Shown: piece after piece, positions 49,205 through 61,002 of the stretch
Layout of the letters: every line of letters starts with the position of its first letter
Numbering within the stretch: the stretch's first letter is position 1
From: Echinococcus granulosus
Taxonomy: Eukaryota; Platyhelminthes; Cestoda; Cyclophyllidea; Taeniidae
Reading direction: 5' to 3'
Length of the DNA: 64,000 nt
NCBI RefSeq assembly: GCF_000524195.1
Contig: NW_020170435.1
Location: 170,658 to 234,657, forward strand
The notes under the pieces: model-generated
What the model was told of the DNA's origin: nothing
The model's database searches: none
Seen by the model: only the letters and a program-made list of their open reading frames with translations
Translations under genes and position numbers: made by a program

Positions 49205-49407
49205 TTTGGCATACACCAGCAATATGGATGTTTGTTTATCCCTCGGCATTGGTGAGAAGCTACTTTTGACTTGGCCTTTGTACCATGCTGGGTGAGCTGG
49301 CCTTCGGGCCATGCCAGTAGCCTAAACACCTTCTCTGTGCTAATTATATACATTCTGCCCGAGTATTGTGCATTTTTTCGTCTAAAGGGAAGTCTTCGGA
49401 AGCTTCA
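49205..49407 (-). repeat. Solo LTR-like repeat, copy 3
   Basis: On the minus strand it starts TGAAGCTTCCGAAGACTTCC and carries the same inner words as copies 1 and 2 (AATACTCGGGCAGAATGTAT, GGCATGGCCC, CGAGGGATAAA). It is the most diverged copy, and its far end is approximate. Confidence 0.6.
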
Positions 49408-49813
49408 TTATACGCATCCTCCATAATAATCGTGCTTATAAAAAATGAGGGGAAATACGAAGGCCTGAATGTCTTTGTGAAACTAGATTTTAATGCTGTA
49501 TTCCAAAAACCTTGAGCTGATTTTTTCAAAAGGGTTTAAAGTGACTTTAAAATATGTTTTATCTACCACACTAGACGTAAATCTAAGCTAAAATAAAATG
49601 TGCAGTAAAAGCAAATATATAAATGGCCAGCCTTATGCTTATTAAACGAGTTTTTTATTAAAAGTTATTAATCTCCCTTCTTTTAAAAGCAATTCATCAT
49701 CCTGAAGTTGTGCTTTTTCTAAATTTAACAGTTTTGCTGCTAAAAGTGCAGCAAATAAGTATTACTCTAGGATATTTTTAGTTCATCAACTTTTGCAATA
49801 AATATTTGTTTTA
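49408..49813. other. Intergenic region before RPLP2
   Basis: AT-rich sequence with no exon. A TTGTTTTAG acceptor-like site ends near 49814, about 57 nt before the RPLP2 start codon. It could receive a spliced leader or end a leader intron. Confidence 0.45.
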
Positions 49814-49870
49814 GTCGACGAATCGCTTCGTGACGCGCCTTACTTGGGCTGCTATCGTGATCTGTCTGGG

Positions 49871-50273
49871 ATGCGCTATCTCGCTGCCTACCTACTAGCC
49901 CAACTGGGCGGTACTAGTCGTCCTCAGGAGTCCGATATTAAAAATATTTTAAGCTCAGTTGGTATCGAATGTGAGCAGGCGCGAGCCAAGTTGGCAAGTA
50001 GCATGTTTCCACTTTTAATATAATTAGGTAGTTGACCAATTACACGGCAAAAATGTGCATGATTTGATTAACGCCGGTAAGGAGAAAATGTCCACGGTCT
50101 CTTTTGGCGCCGCCCCGGTCGCTGTCGCTACTCCAGCGGGTGGTGCTCCCACTACCGCTGCTGCTGCTGAGGCTCCCAAGGGTGGCGACAAGGCCCCTGC
50201 TCCCGCCAAGGAAGAAAAGAAAGAGGAGTCCGAAGAATCTGATGCGGACATGGGTTTCAGTCTTTTTGACTAA
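49871..50273 (+). CDS. RPLP2: 60S acidic ribosomal protein P2
   Basis: P2 forms the ribosomal stalk with P0 and P1 and recruits elongation factors. Exons are 49871-49997 and 50032-50273, giving 122 residues (human 115). The N-terminus [14 protein letters not shown] and the SVGIE segment mark P2 rather than P1. An Ala/Pro/Gly hinge follows, and the acidic tail ends [12 protein letters not shown], the conserved stalk signature. The intron is only 34 nt. It has two nearby acceptors, and only the downstream one (AG at 50030-50031) keeps the frame, giving [19 protein letters not shown] ten bases after the stop may serve as the poly-A signal. Confidence 0.96.
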
Positions 50274-51950
50274 TTATTTGTGAATTAAAAAGGTTTTTAT
50301 GATGCTGCTCTTGTTTTATCTGTACTTACGTAAGAACGCAATTATACTTTATGGTGCTTCATGTTCTAGGAATTATTTACTCGTAAGATCCCTAGTCGTT
50401 ACCGTCCACTACTGATGGGTGTGTTTGCAGTTCTTTGATACCCCCACGTGCGTATTGTGCAAACTTTATTTCCTTCTTCACTTCTTGAGTACATTTAAAT
50501 TGAACTGTTTTGGTGTGTTTTTATCGTATCTGCTGGAGTGTGATGCATCCTATCGTTGTGGATGTTATCAGAAAGAAGAATGTGCAAAATCCGAATAGCA
50601 TAATCCAGAAGCTGAATCTTTTGATGTAGGCTTGAATTGTTGGTAGACATCCCTGAAGAAGAGAGTTAGGCTCTGTCCAATCTTACTCTATAGTATATGG
50701 CGTCGTTGTGCGCTCCGGTTGTAAACTTTGGGGGTCCGTATTGCCAATTTTGACACCGGTCGAGGTTTTCATATTCATCAGTTAGTTGGCGCGTCAAGTA
50801 ATCCAGTTTCCTGTAGCAGCAGGACTTGGGCACCATTCGGTAGGCCGGGTTGGAGGCTTAAAGGAGATGGGGGTTGAAGAATTTTAGTCATGCTTAAGTT
50901 ACTGTAGGGCCGTCCTGGTGGGTGGGTTTGATAACCTTCGAGGGGCCTTCGCGCCTGAGGTACGTTTTCACCCACCTCAGGTGCTTCTGGTATGGGGTGT
51001 CGGGCGGACTACGCTGAGTGCATTTTCATTGTTGTGTCGTCATGGCTGGTGGCTTGTTGAATCTATGTCAGGATAATATGCTAATTTTCTCCATCGTTAT
51101 TGCAAGCGTTATTTCCGCATGTGCGATTTACTCCGTGTCGGAAAGAAGTTACCATAGGGGTACGCATAACTCATTAGCTACCAGCCAGCAGTCACCAATT
51201 TAGCTATGTTCTTGTAGTGGCATGAAGGTGGGCAACTTTTGTGCAAAGTGCAGGTTGCGATCGGGGCAAAAGCATCGCTCTTTCAAGCATTTCGGGACCG
51301 GTCCGTGCTACTTACAAACACTTAAGTAGAGCGTCACAAAAGCTCTCTGCCATTGCGGTCAATTTGAGTGTAAGAGCTTCGTTCGGGGCCACTGTATTAA
51401 TTTATCACCATTCAATGAATAATCAACAAAATACGTCAAAATAATAAACTACTCCATCGGGTACGGCTGTTGACTCATGCCTTCTCTTTGTCTCCTAGCG
51501 ACAGCATTAATAGCTATGGGCGTTAATCCGGCAAAGTTGCATGCCCTTTCTCCCCCAAGTAAGGCTTGCTGTGTTAATGCATGAAAAGTAAAGTTTGAGG
51601 CCGCTTCGACTTCGTTTTTTTTTTGCTTATATTTGATAGTACACAAAGTGACTTCCAGTGGCTCAAGCTTGTGATATTTTATCAGGCCTTTCAGTAGGGT
51701 TAATTATTTTAAAGACTGAGATCCTTCATTAGGCATTAACAGGACTAACAAAACTGTTAAATTCACCCACACCTTACAAACTGGGATTAAATTTTCCTTT
51801 CCTGCCTGTTCAATCTGCCACCACTGTAAACTCTTTTGCGATTAGTGACATAAGGGAAATGATTTTGTCCACCAGTCAGGCGAACCTCATCGTCTCCCAC
51901 TGTTTAAGTCTCAATTTGAGTCTATTCAGCTCTTGATTTCTCATTCCAGC
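50274..51950. other. Intergenic region, no supported gene
   Basis: About 1.7 kb. The frame at 51018-51203 includes a hydrophobic run but has no family or splice support. A final exon of the minus-strand tetraspanin should lie in this region, but I could not identify it. Confidence 0.45.
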
Positions 51951-51958
51951 CAAAATAC

Positions 51959-53377
51959 CTCAAACAAACTTTCATTAGTTGCCAAAATCTGGATGACTGC
52001 CCAGTCAAAATGCGTAGATCTTGCAGGGAAAACCGGACCTAATTATGTCGCTCCACTTTTGCAAAAAGTGAGGGTACACCTTTACAAATTAAAAGAAGGA
52101 ATCTTGTGATTTCGGTAGATCAAAAGAAGTGGAAGTGTTGAAACAACCAACCTGGAATGGTCTGTGTATCGTCCAAGAGCACTGAATTTTCGTCCAGGAA
52201 CCATTTGGAGTCGCGCCAAGCACTCCAACCATTGTCTTCAACTGCACAGCAGAGAAGGTAGCCTTGGAGATAATCCCATGATGTGGTGATAACTGCCAAG
52301 GTTCCATAGTTGTCCTTCAAATTTTTTAACATCACCGCCCCAACATTATCTCCGGCCTAGAAATCACAACTGACGTTGAAAGTCATTGCCACAATTTGTA
52401 AAAGAAGGTTAGGAGAAGAAACAGTCTTACCAAATAGGGGAATAAGAGAACAAGAAGAAGGCCGATTAGTAAGATGATAATGAGAAGGATTGATCCTGCA
52501 ACAAGCTTTAAAAAATTTTTGTGTAGAATTAGGCACCAAATATACAGAAGACATCTTGGTTGAGAGCAGCTAAACTAAGAAATAAACGATAACAAAGAGA
52601 TGGATGCGTGAGAGGAATGGTTAAACGGGGGAACGAGCGGACCTGGGGTGGAGGCATGGATGGATATGGGATGGATGGACGCAAAATGGATGGATAGATT
52701 GGATATAGAGGATGGATGAATAAATAAGTAATGGATGGATTAAAATGTGCGAAAATAATGCATGTAGAATGGACAGAAGGCTGAATAAGGGAGAAATGGG
52801 GGGTAGATAATTACGAGATGGATGAATGGATGGATATGGGATAAATAGATGAATAGATGGATACGGGCTGGATGAATGGATGGATGGATAAATAGATGCG
52901 GGACCGACAAATGGGGAATTAAAAGACAAATATAAAGTGGATTAATAAATATATGGATGTGTGAAGATATAGGAAGGAACGGATGGAAGGATAGATATGA
53001 TTGTGGAAAAACTGACCACAATAACGAAGAATCTGTTTTTGGCTGACATTCCACACATGCCTAGGAAGGCAGTCCATATGGTACAGAGACTTGCGAAAAG
53101 AACGATATACATTCCGTAGTAAAGATTGATTCCAAATGTTCTAGTCACTTCGCCGTGCGTGTAAATTGCCATTAAGCTTACCATTAAGGTGCATATTCCA
53201 AGTATCTGAATCGTCAAACATAAATTCATAATATGTAGTGGCAAATGTGTAAAATATCACACAAAAAATAGGTAAGAAAATTACCAAACTAAAAAGGCAG
53301 GAAAGATCGCCAACGGCACGAGTGCAGCATGCTTTATGGCATAATCCGTTTTCAACAGCTATAAAGGCCTGTTTCAT
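51959..53377 (-). CDS. Tetraspanin, 3' end unresolved
   Basis: Tetraspanins are four-helix membrane organisers and are abundant on flatworm surfaces. Supported minus-strand exons are 53377-53285, 53205-53017, 52505-52431 and 52356-52152. A fifth candidate, 52038-51959, fits by phase only. Helix 1 spans the first junction (LFSL then ILGICTLMVSL). Helix 2 is YYGMYIVLFASL...AFLGMCGM. Helix 3 is the separate 25-codon exon (SILLIIILLIGLLLVLLF). The large extracellular loop has WDYLQGYLLCCAVEDNGW, where the diagnostic CCG motif reads CCA. I did not find the second cysteine pair (PxSCC) or helix 4. The gene may continue into unseen exons or be truncated. Confidence 0.75.
52640..52915 (+). repeat. 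Imperfect (GGAT)n minisatellite
   Basis: Many GGAT/GATG units with interruptions fill the intron between the second and third tetraspanin exons. On the other strand they give low-complexity Pro/Ser/His/Ile frames that are not genes. Confidence 0.8.
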
Positions 53378-54185
53378 GCTTTAACATAACCTTAAAGAAA
53401 GGAAACAAATTCAGCAAATCATTAAATATTGAAAAATTGTTGACGGCTCAAGAAACATATCGTTTAGAAGTTAAACGCTTAAAGCTATAGCTAAAATATA
53501 TAACAAAGCCTTATCAATACACATTTTGAGTCTAGTGCACACAAAAAAGGGGCAAATATCTAGGAGATCTACAGAGAAACTCTAGTTACTATTGAATTCA
53601 TAAAGTCGAAAAGCTAGTAACCCTCAAAAAAACTGCTGCGACAAAAAATGATTTCTAAGCCAAAATATCTACTTTTGCTGCCTAAGCTTTGCCAAACTAC
53701 ATCGTGCATTTGGTTTCAATAACTTGACTTTGCTCTTTAAGTTAGCACTTTTGAAAAAGTACCCAATTAACCCAATTTAACCTAGTCAACATAAACAAAT
53801 ATGACCTATGCAATGACAAGAAAAAGTCAAGCACTCGTTCATCTATTTGTGCCAAGTTTTGTTAATCAAATATTGCTCTTTTTTTATTTTGTTGCTTAGT
53901 TAGATATGGCCTTTCGTATTACCACAAATAGTAATTTTTTACTTCGCTTATCGTTTTTTAAATTGCCATCCACTTTGCAAATTACGCTTAAAGTAGTTTA
54001 AAATATTTTTAGTGCAAATGTGGTCACGCAAAGGCCAATAAATCAATGTTGATTTTAATTCAATTGTTTCAAATTGCTTTAAAATAAATGCTTAGATGTT
54101 TTTGTTTAAGTCAACACCATTGGTAGGCGGCGTGAAGCAACCCCTTCGCTGGCCTATCCCTTCCTGAGATTGTATGCCACATGAT
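53378..54185. other. Divergent intergenic region between tetraspanin and RIC8
   Basis: About 0.8 kb of AT-rich sequence between two start codons that point away from each other. No TATA box, exon or repeat was recognised. Confidence 0.5.
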
Positions 54186-57100
54186 ATGATGGATACGGAC
54201 CTCTTTGTTGATTTCCGAAAACAGGTTTTCTTCGTGTAGCTTTTATTATTTTAGAACGAAAACAACTTTGCTATCTCAGATGTGCCTGTAGGTCTGAAAG
54301 CGGTAAGTTTTTCGTTTCCTTTTATGGATTATTTGTTTTTCGTATGTTTCGCTTCAGCGTTTGTGCGATTTTCGCCCCCTTTGCTGGCAAATATTTTGTT
54401 TTAGCTGTTAATTTTTCACTAGCTAATTAAGTTCTTGTTATTTCCATTACTTACAACTCTTATATTCTAGTAGCCGTGGTCTCACCTTTTATAACATTTT
54501 CCATCAATTGGTCTCATTAGTAAATTAGTCATGAGACTTTCTGTTTTTTACTGTTTTATTCTGCAACTTCTTTATTTTGTTCCATTTTTCTTAAAGAAAA
54601 TCTTTTCCGAATGCAAAGCATTTTTGGAAAACCCGGCCAATCAAAGCAATGCTGACGCAATTGTCTGTTTACTCATTTTGAGTCGTGATCCTGACTACCA
54701 AAAGCGCCTATCCGAATGTGACATGCTCCATCTTCTATTTCGAGAAGCTGCCATCCTACCAGATTCGCCGAAGCCACCCGACGAGTGCATTGTAGGTGCT
54801 CTGAAGTGCCTCTCAAATGTCATTTTCAAAAACCCAGACGTTATTCAGGACTTGAGGTGTGTGTTTTCCCTCATTTTGCTTGATAACACTACCTAATGTT
54901 GGCCTTTTCAATACCACTCTTTTTGCGGGTAGTCATGTTCTCTCGGAATGTTGCTGAGTAGTCTAGCCGTGATCCGTGCCACTAGTTTAAAGACCCAACC
55001 ATGGGAGACAGACATGCATAGGCAGCAGCTGTGGCGTGATTCTGACTAGTGCTTTTTTGCTTGTTACATTTGACAGACTGAAGCACTGCTTGGATGCGTT
55101 GCTCGATCGTTGTGAGGCTCAAATTAAGGGCTCCCCTAACTTCCAAATCGCATTATTTGATCTGAAGGTGCTCTTTCTCTGCTCTGCTTTGGAGTCTGCC
55201 GCACGTCTTGAAATTCTCACTTCGCGTTTTGAATCCGATATTTTTGTAAACATTCTTCGATGGGCGCTAGCCTCAGACTTCTCCGTCCACCCTCAAAAGT
55301 TTGACATTGCCATAGAAACGCTAAAGCTGCTTTTCAATTTAAGCTACGCCAAGAAAGAACGAGATTACGATCAGGTAGGTTGAAGTCTTCCTAATTGATC
55401 TTGTCTCCTTCGCCCTTCAGAAACTTTACGAATCCACCTATCGTGACCTTACTACCGTCATTCGTGAACTGCTTGTGAAATTCGTGGAGCCTCGTGAACG
55501 CAGGATGGAGCTCGTTAGGTAGACACCACTAAAAACTCAAACGCACTTTTCCTTTTACAGTCATTCGGTCAACTTCCTCACCTCGGTTCCATCTGCATGC
55601 TACGTAGAATTGCTCTTTCCACCGTCGAATGTTGATGCTTCTTTGCAGTCGGACGATTTTCACGCCGATCCTCAGGTTACTCGAGCTCTCTCCGTTCTTG
55701 TCGAGTTTCTGACCTATCAGTTGGAACAGGTGATGCCTCCTTAGCTTTACGCATGCATTATCGTTCAATTTTTGGTACCTGGCTAATTTTACGTTGACAA
55801 GGTGGTCGCATGAATGGCTACCGAAGCTCTGGGTTGACAACTACCATCACTCTTAATCTGTAGGCGTGAATAGGTATCTACGGGGTCGATTTTTACATCT
55901 TTGTCAATAAAGTGTCAAGCGTTGTCGTATACACCCACTCGTTTGACCCTTAGCTCTCCTGTATGTATTGGCGCTACATCCACCTTGTGAAACACGGATT
56001 AGGTCAAGTGCCCCTTTTTAAATTAGATGTTGTTGTATTCCCCACTTAATATCAAGTTTTCCTAGGAATTTTGCAGTTACGCCTTACCAATACACACTGG
56101 TATAGTAATGTACAAGGCTGAACGAAGTGCCTCGGTGAGTTTGTTTCGGGGCCCACCTTCTAGTTAATGGAACACTCACCCAGCAGTAAACCGCCTGATG
56201 GAGTACCACGTGAGGCATCTTCGTGGTACCCATGTTCAGCGTCCTTTTCTCTTTGCCACCTTGTTACCATTTCAGCGCTGTTCAGGTGTTTGTCTGGATT
56301 ATTCTTGGCTCCTTAGAGCATGGGAATGGTTCCATAATTTAATCATATGCCATTATCCGTGGTGCTAGATTTTAAGTCGGGGTGTTTGCCAAAGGGTATT
56401 GTGATCTTGTGAGTCTAGGCCGATCCATTTATCAACAGGATACACCTTCTCTTCGCAATTTGTGAGGGTGCTTTTTACCGCGTCAAGACAGTATAGCCTT
56501 GTGACTCCTCGCTGAGCTCCTCAGCTTGAAAGCAGGTCGTCATGTAATACTTGCTTAATGGTTAAACTACGAGGTCAGTTAAAACAAGATTTGACAGCCC
56601 TATCTTTGTTGAGTCGACTCCACGGCGCAACAAATTCTTGAGAATAAGATAAGGGTGTGACTTTAAAAAGATCTTGTATCTAAACACTTTTTTATCATTT
56701 TGCGATTGGAAAACCAAACAGGATGATAAATCACCATCTCGTTCGGGCCAACTGCTCTCTCCCATTCTGACCGTGATGGCTACCGCCTCGAAGGTTAACA
56801 GAACAATCAGGAAGTACCTCCGCATGAGGGTATGTGTCTCACCCTTTATATTAGAAAGAATGACTGATTAAGGTTTCACCTGCCCTACTTTTTGTCTTGG
56901 AATTGTAGCTTCTGCCACATCTAGGCGCAGATGTCAAACGTCTGCCAGAAACAGGCAATACTCTTCGTAATCGGTATGCCAATTTTGTCACCATTTAGAA
57001 GTGCGCACTTCTTCGGCTACTGTGAATTTCCTCCTTTCGTCTTTAGACTGTGCAGTAGATTAACCGCCAAAGCAAACCTGGATGATAGGACTGTGGAAGC

Positions 57101-59315
57101 TGTGGCATTGCTTATTTTTATTCTCTGTAAGGAAAAGGGTGAGTTTTACCTCTGTTAGATGAGGATTACTCTTTATTCTGTTTTCGGTACGACTTGTTAA
57201 AACGACTTTGATTCCTGAAATGCCTCCGATCGTTTAACGTCAATCTTTCCCGCGTTCTCCAACACTTCCCTCTTCCTTCCAACCCTCTGTTCGTGCTGAT
57301 GTCAGGCCGGTGGATGTGATTCGAGGCTCTTTGCCTGCCAGATCGAGTTAAAGTCGGTTCCAAGGCTGCAAAAGTTGCTTGTGCACTATTTGGAAGAGAT
57401 ATGATGATGAATGGGTTTCGCATTCCATTCACTGCTAGACGGCTGGGAAATGCATCAATTTGTTTTTCACCCTTTTCATGTGCATCGTAAAATTGCACCA
57501 CTGGGAAAAGATTGCTTGCTGGCTGACTAATGTTGGAAAACTGGTTGTTGTTCTATGAATTGTTCGCCTACTGAAGGTCTAGCAAATACGACTGATCTCG
57601 ATTAAATCGGTACGGCACAACTTGAAGATTTGCAAGATACACTTTCCTTTGAGAAAGGATTAGGACCAATAGATCAGTGGCAAGGAGCAGCGCCAAGCTA
57701 AGTGGCTCGTAAGGAGACCTCATGGACCACTCTTTGATGGAATGGGAGGGAAATGCTGTCTTGTCCTTATTCTGCGCATTCTCTTGGTGATATTTCCCCA
57801 AGCCTCAAATGATTGTTGCCTTTTTCCTTGCATTAAATAGATGAAAATTGAGATGGCTGGAACTAGGCTATCTGTTAAGAGCTTTCCGAGGTCACTTATT
57901 GGTTACTTTCAGCACTTCCCTTCCATGGATGCATTCTCAGCCGGTGATGAGTAAGGATGAGGCCTACCTAGAAATTCTCTCATCAAACGATCGTACCACC
58001 CTAGTTATAATGATTCCCAATCCATTAAAGTCATTCCTTTGAGGAGTCGATTTGACACGTGGAATCCATAGTCCTTGGTTGTTGGATCGACGCATAAAGG
58101 GCCGCACGAACATCTCCCCGCTAGGGAAGGGAAGAGAACCGTGAATAGAACACACAGAGGCAAGCATTTACCTACAGACAGTAAAATAGCTCTCCATGGA
58201 CGCCTCCTACCGCTTTTGGCTCTGCTTGTGTGTTAATGGACCCACAGGAAGGGTGTGTCATGCGAAAGAAATGAGCATTAAGATGCGAACGCTCCTCGTA
58301 TTTTAGCCTACGTTCTTCATTTTCGCATTCCTGTTTATCAACTAGGTGGGTAAGTGGGCAGGTAGATAGTTAGAGCCTTTTGTGGGTGTTTGTGTGTGTG
58401 TGAAAAGCAGAGGCTCCCACGCCTGTGACGATAGGATATTCTTCTCCTACTGATGTCCTATAACCACTCTCCTCTAGTCGACCGCGCAGTGAAGTATTCG
58501 GGTTTTGGGAACTTTGTGGGCTTCCTCTCACGCCACGGTCTCATGGCACCGTCTGGTGGTCGTGGCGGTGGCGAGGCCTATTCTTCAGCTTCCTCGGACT
58601 CCGAGACGGAGGATTATCGAGAGTTAAAAGACCAAATTAACCCTGTGACGGGTCGCGTTGAACCGCCACGTTGTAATCCAATGGAGGGTCTCAGTGATGA
58701 GCAGAAGGAATTTGAGGCTATGCAATTGGTCAACAAGATTGATCAACTTCAGAGGTCAGTCTTGTCTAAACTTGTTTCAAACGCTTACATGCAACTTTTG
58801 CCTTTTCTTCTTTGCCTGCTCCTCGCTTGAATCGGGAGCGGTGATTAGAGCAATTTCCTGTCACCTACGTACCACACCTGCCAAGGTAGTCAAAAATGCT
58901 CATGGTTTTTGCTACAGCTCACTGCAACAATTTCATACTGCTTATAAAGCAACAGGATGAGATTTGGGCCTGTTTGTTCGAAAAAACCGGGTTTAGCTTG
59001 GTTGAAAGGCTGAAGATCCGGATCGTAGTGGTCAATTTCCCCTTGGAATTTTTGCTGGTGAAGGCTTTCAATCAGCAATAGCTTCTTGCATTCCTGTTGA
59101 ACGCTTGGGAAATGGTTTAACAGTTAAGACGTTCCCCCCCCCCCTCCCAATATATCTGTGGAATTTTATCAAATTTTCCATCTTTTAATTACTTTTCCAG
59201 AAGTGGTCTAATCCAGCCTGGAGTTGTGGGCGAGGATGGACGAGTACGACCTGCGGAGCATGTCTTGGAGTTGGTACAGAACATTTCCGATGAGGAGGAT
59301 GAGGAGTCTGACTAG
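54186..59315 (+). CDS. RIC8: RIC8/synembryn, chaperone and exchange factor for G-alpha subunits
   Basis: RIC8 folds nascent G-alpha subunits and acts as a guanine nucleotide exchange factor for them in the cytosol. Exons are 54186-54224, 54255-54302, 54597-54856, 55077-55374, 55421-55518, 55561-55729, 56722-56829, 56909-56973, 57047-57138, 58478-58754 and 59201-59315. Phases agree and give 522 residues (human RIC8A about 530). The body is an armadillo-like helical array (ALKCLSNVIFKNPDVIQDL, LLFNLSYAKKE, RKYLRMRVLPHLGADVKRLP). The C-terminus holds the most diagnostic blocks: VKYSGFGNFVGFLSRHGLM, an Asp/Ser-rich run, INPVTGRVE, NPMEGLSDEQKEFEAM, LIQPG and an acidic end EEDEESD. Introns range from 30 nt to 1.3 kb. 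The first exon and its ATG pair are the least certain part. Confidence 0.93.
55730..56721 (+). other. RIC8 intron of about 1 kb
   Basis: No exon fits between the phase-0 donor after 55729 and the acceptor before 56722. No nested gene or recognised repeat was seen. Confidence 0.6.
57139..58477 (+). other. RIC8 intron of about 1.3 kb
   Basis: The exons on both sides join in phase (GTC codon split) and follow the RIC8 family alignment without a missing block. The frames inside have no support. Confidence 0.6.
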
Positions 59316-61002
59316 CTCCCACCTTATCTTTTGACTCCTTCTTTTAGTTACTTTGCATTTACTGGTTCCAGTCATCGTGATAATCAACAGTTCATTTCTT
59401 ATCTACATCATGTCGCATAACTTTGCTTCTCCTCTTCAGTTCAAGTGATTGAGAAGAAATGTAATGCCATATCAGCGAATTCTTTTAGTTGTGTGGTGTT
59501 GCTTTTGGTGGGAGTGTTTAGTCGTGGGGCGGGTAACCTCATCAGTATTCTGTCGATCTGCCCTGGTGCATGCATGAGGAAAACGAGCTCAGTACCTTGG
59601 AGTGCGGTCGTATCCTGTGGGATGAATTTGCTAGACAGACTTGTGGTTGCACTTGGACGTACCCAGGTGCCTGTGAGCATTTCATTCCACTAAAGTAGGT
59701 AAATTCATTAATGAGATTTCAGGCAGATTTCCAACAACAGCAGTTATTGCTATCACCGAAACGCATACACTGGATGAGAATCTTGCCTATAAAAAATGAA
59801 GTATGCAAAATAAGTCCATTTAAAACGATATTAAGGAAGAAATCCTTGAAGCTAAGATAGTAGTCAAACTGGAATTCTAGCACCTGGGTATTGATTCCAC
59901 TTCCTGTTTTGGGCAGATGCAATCGTAACAAGCAAAATGATATGCCTAATTAGTGACTGAATTCTACTGTCATGTAGAGTTGAAAAGGTGACTGCCGAGT
60001 TTCTAGTTTTCTGGTAGGGGAATATTATTGGACAAAATCCACTCAACCATAATTTTCCCTATTGAGAAAAAGTGTATACAAATATGTTTGTCTTGCTCAG
60101 CAAAAAAACTTTATGTATTTTACACTGTCTCAGGTTTTTTGATCTATAGGAATCAAACCTTTAGCCTTGCAATTTAGTTTCTTAATAGACCTTTTGTAAT
60201 AATTTTATATTAAAAAATATGTCGGCTATATTATATGGGTATCTAATAAGATAAGTTGCTTTTTAAATATTTCAAGTACTTTTAGCAGTTACGAGATCAA
60301 CTCCAGCTTCCATGTGTGCAGGTCAATGTGTGACCATTACGTGAGGTTTTCGTAAATCGCCGACGTATCACCGAGGCTGATTCGAATCAATTTCGGGAGA
60401 TCTGGGTAGATTTACTCCTGAGAACTAAGGCTTTGTACACTTCAAACAGTATATTGTATACTTTTGTTCCAAAATAAAGGCTCCAATGCAGCTGAATCGA
60501 CTGGAAGCAAAATTGCCCCATTTGGGAAGCCCCAATTTCCCTGCTTCTTCTTTCCACAGAAGTTCCTTTGTGATTTTCCTATCCTTATTTGACTGGTCTA
60601 CTTTTGGTGTAAATTTGATTAAAGATGTTACATGTATGTTTTGGCATTGTCTCTGCGTTCCATGACTTTCCATACCATTGCTTGGTGAATATTTACTTGC
60701 TTATAATTTCTGCTTTGTCTAGAAGCAGTCAACTTTATTTTGGTTTAGGGATTGACAGTGATGGAGAGATGAGCGGTACAACTTCCTCAATCGCATTTTA
60801 AGACATCTTGTGTATCCCACTAGAATAATTCATTTAGCTTCTACAGTTTTGTTCACTCGTAGCCTAATCTAAGCCTTAAGGGGTTCACATCTTTTTTGTA
60901 CAAATTCCCACTACAAATTTATTTGGATGGGCATTTACTCCGTATTGTTTCGCGTCATAGCTATTAAGGAATGCTTTCTCGTCCAACCATTTAAATTCTC
61001 AG
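59316..61002. other. Intergenic region after RIC8
   Basis: About 1.7 kb with short frames only and an AT-rich part from 60050 to 60300. No gene was recognised. Confidence 0.5.

Noticed and set aside
51018..51203. Small membrane-protein-like frame on the plus strand
   Set aside because: One hydrophobic run only, no partner exons, and composition like the surrounding intergenic sequence.
52621..53054. Frames rich in Pro, Ser, His and Ile on the minus strand
   Set aside because: They are translations of the GGAT minisatellite in a tetraspanin intron.
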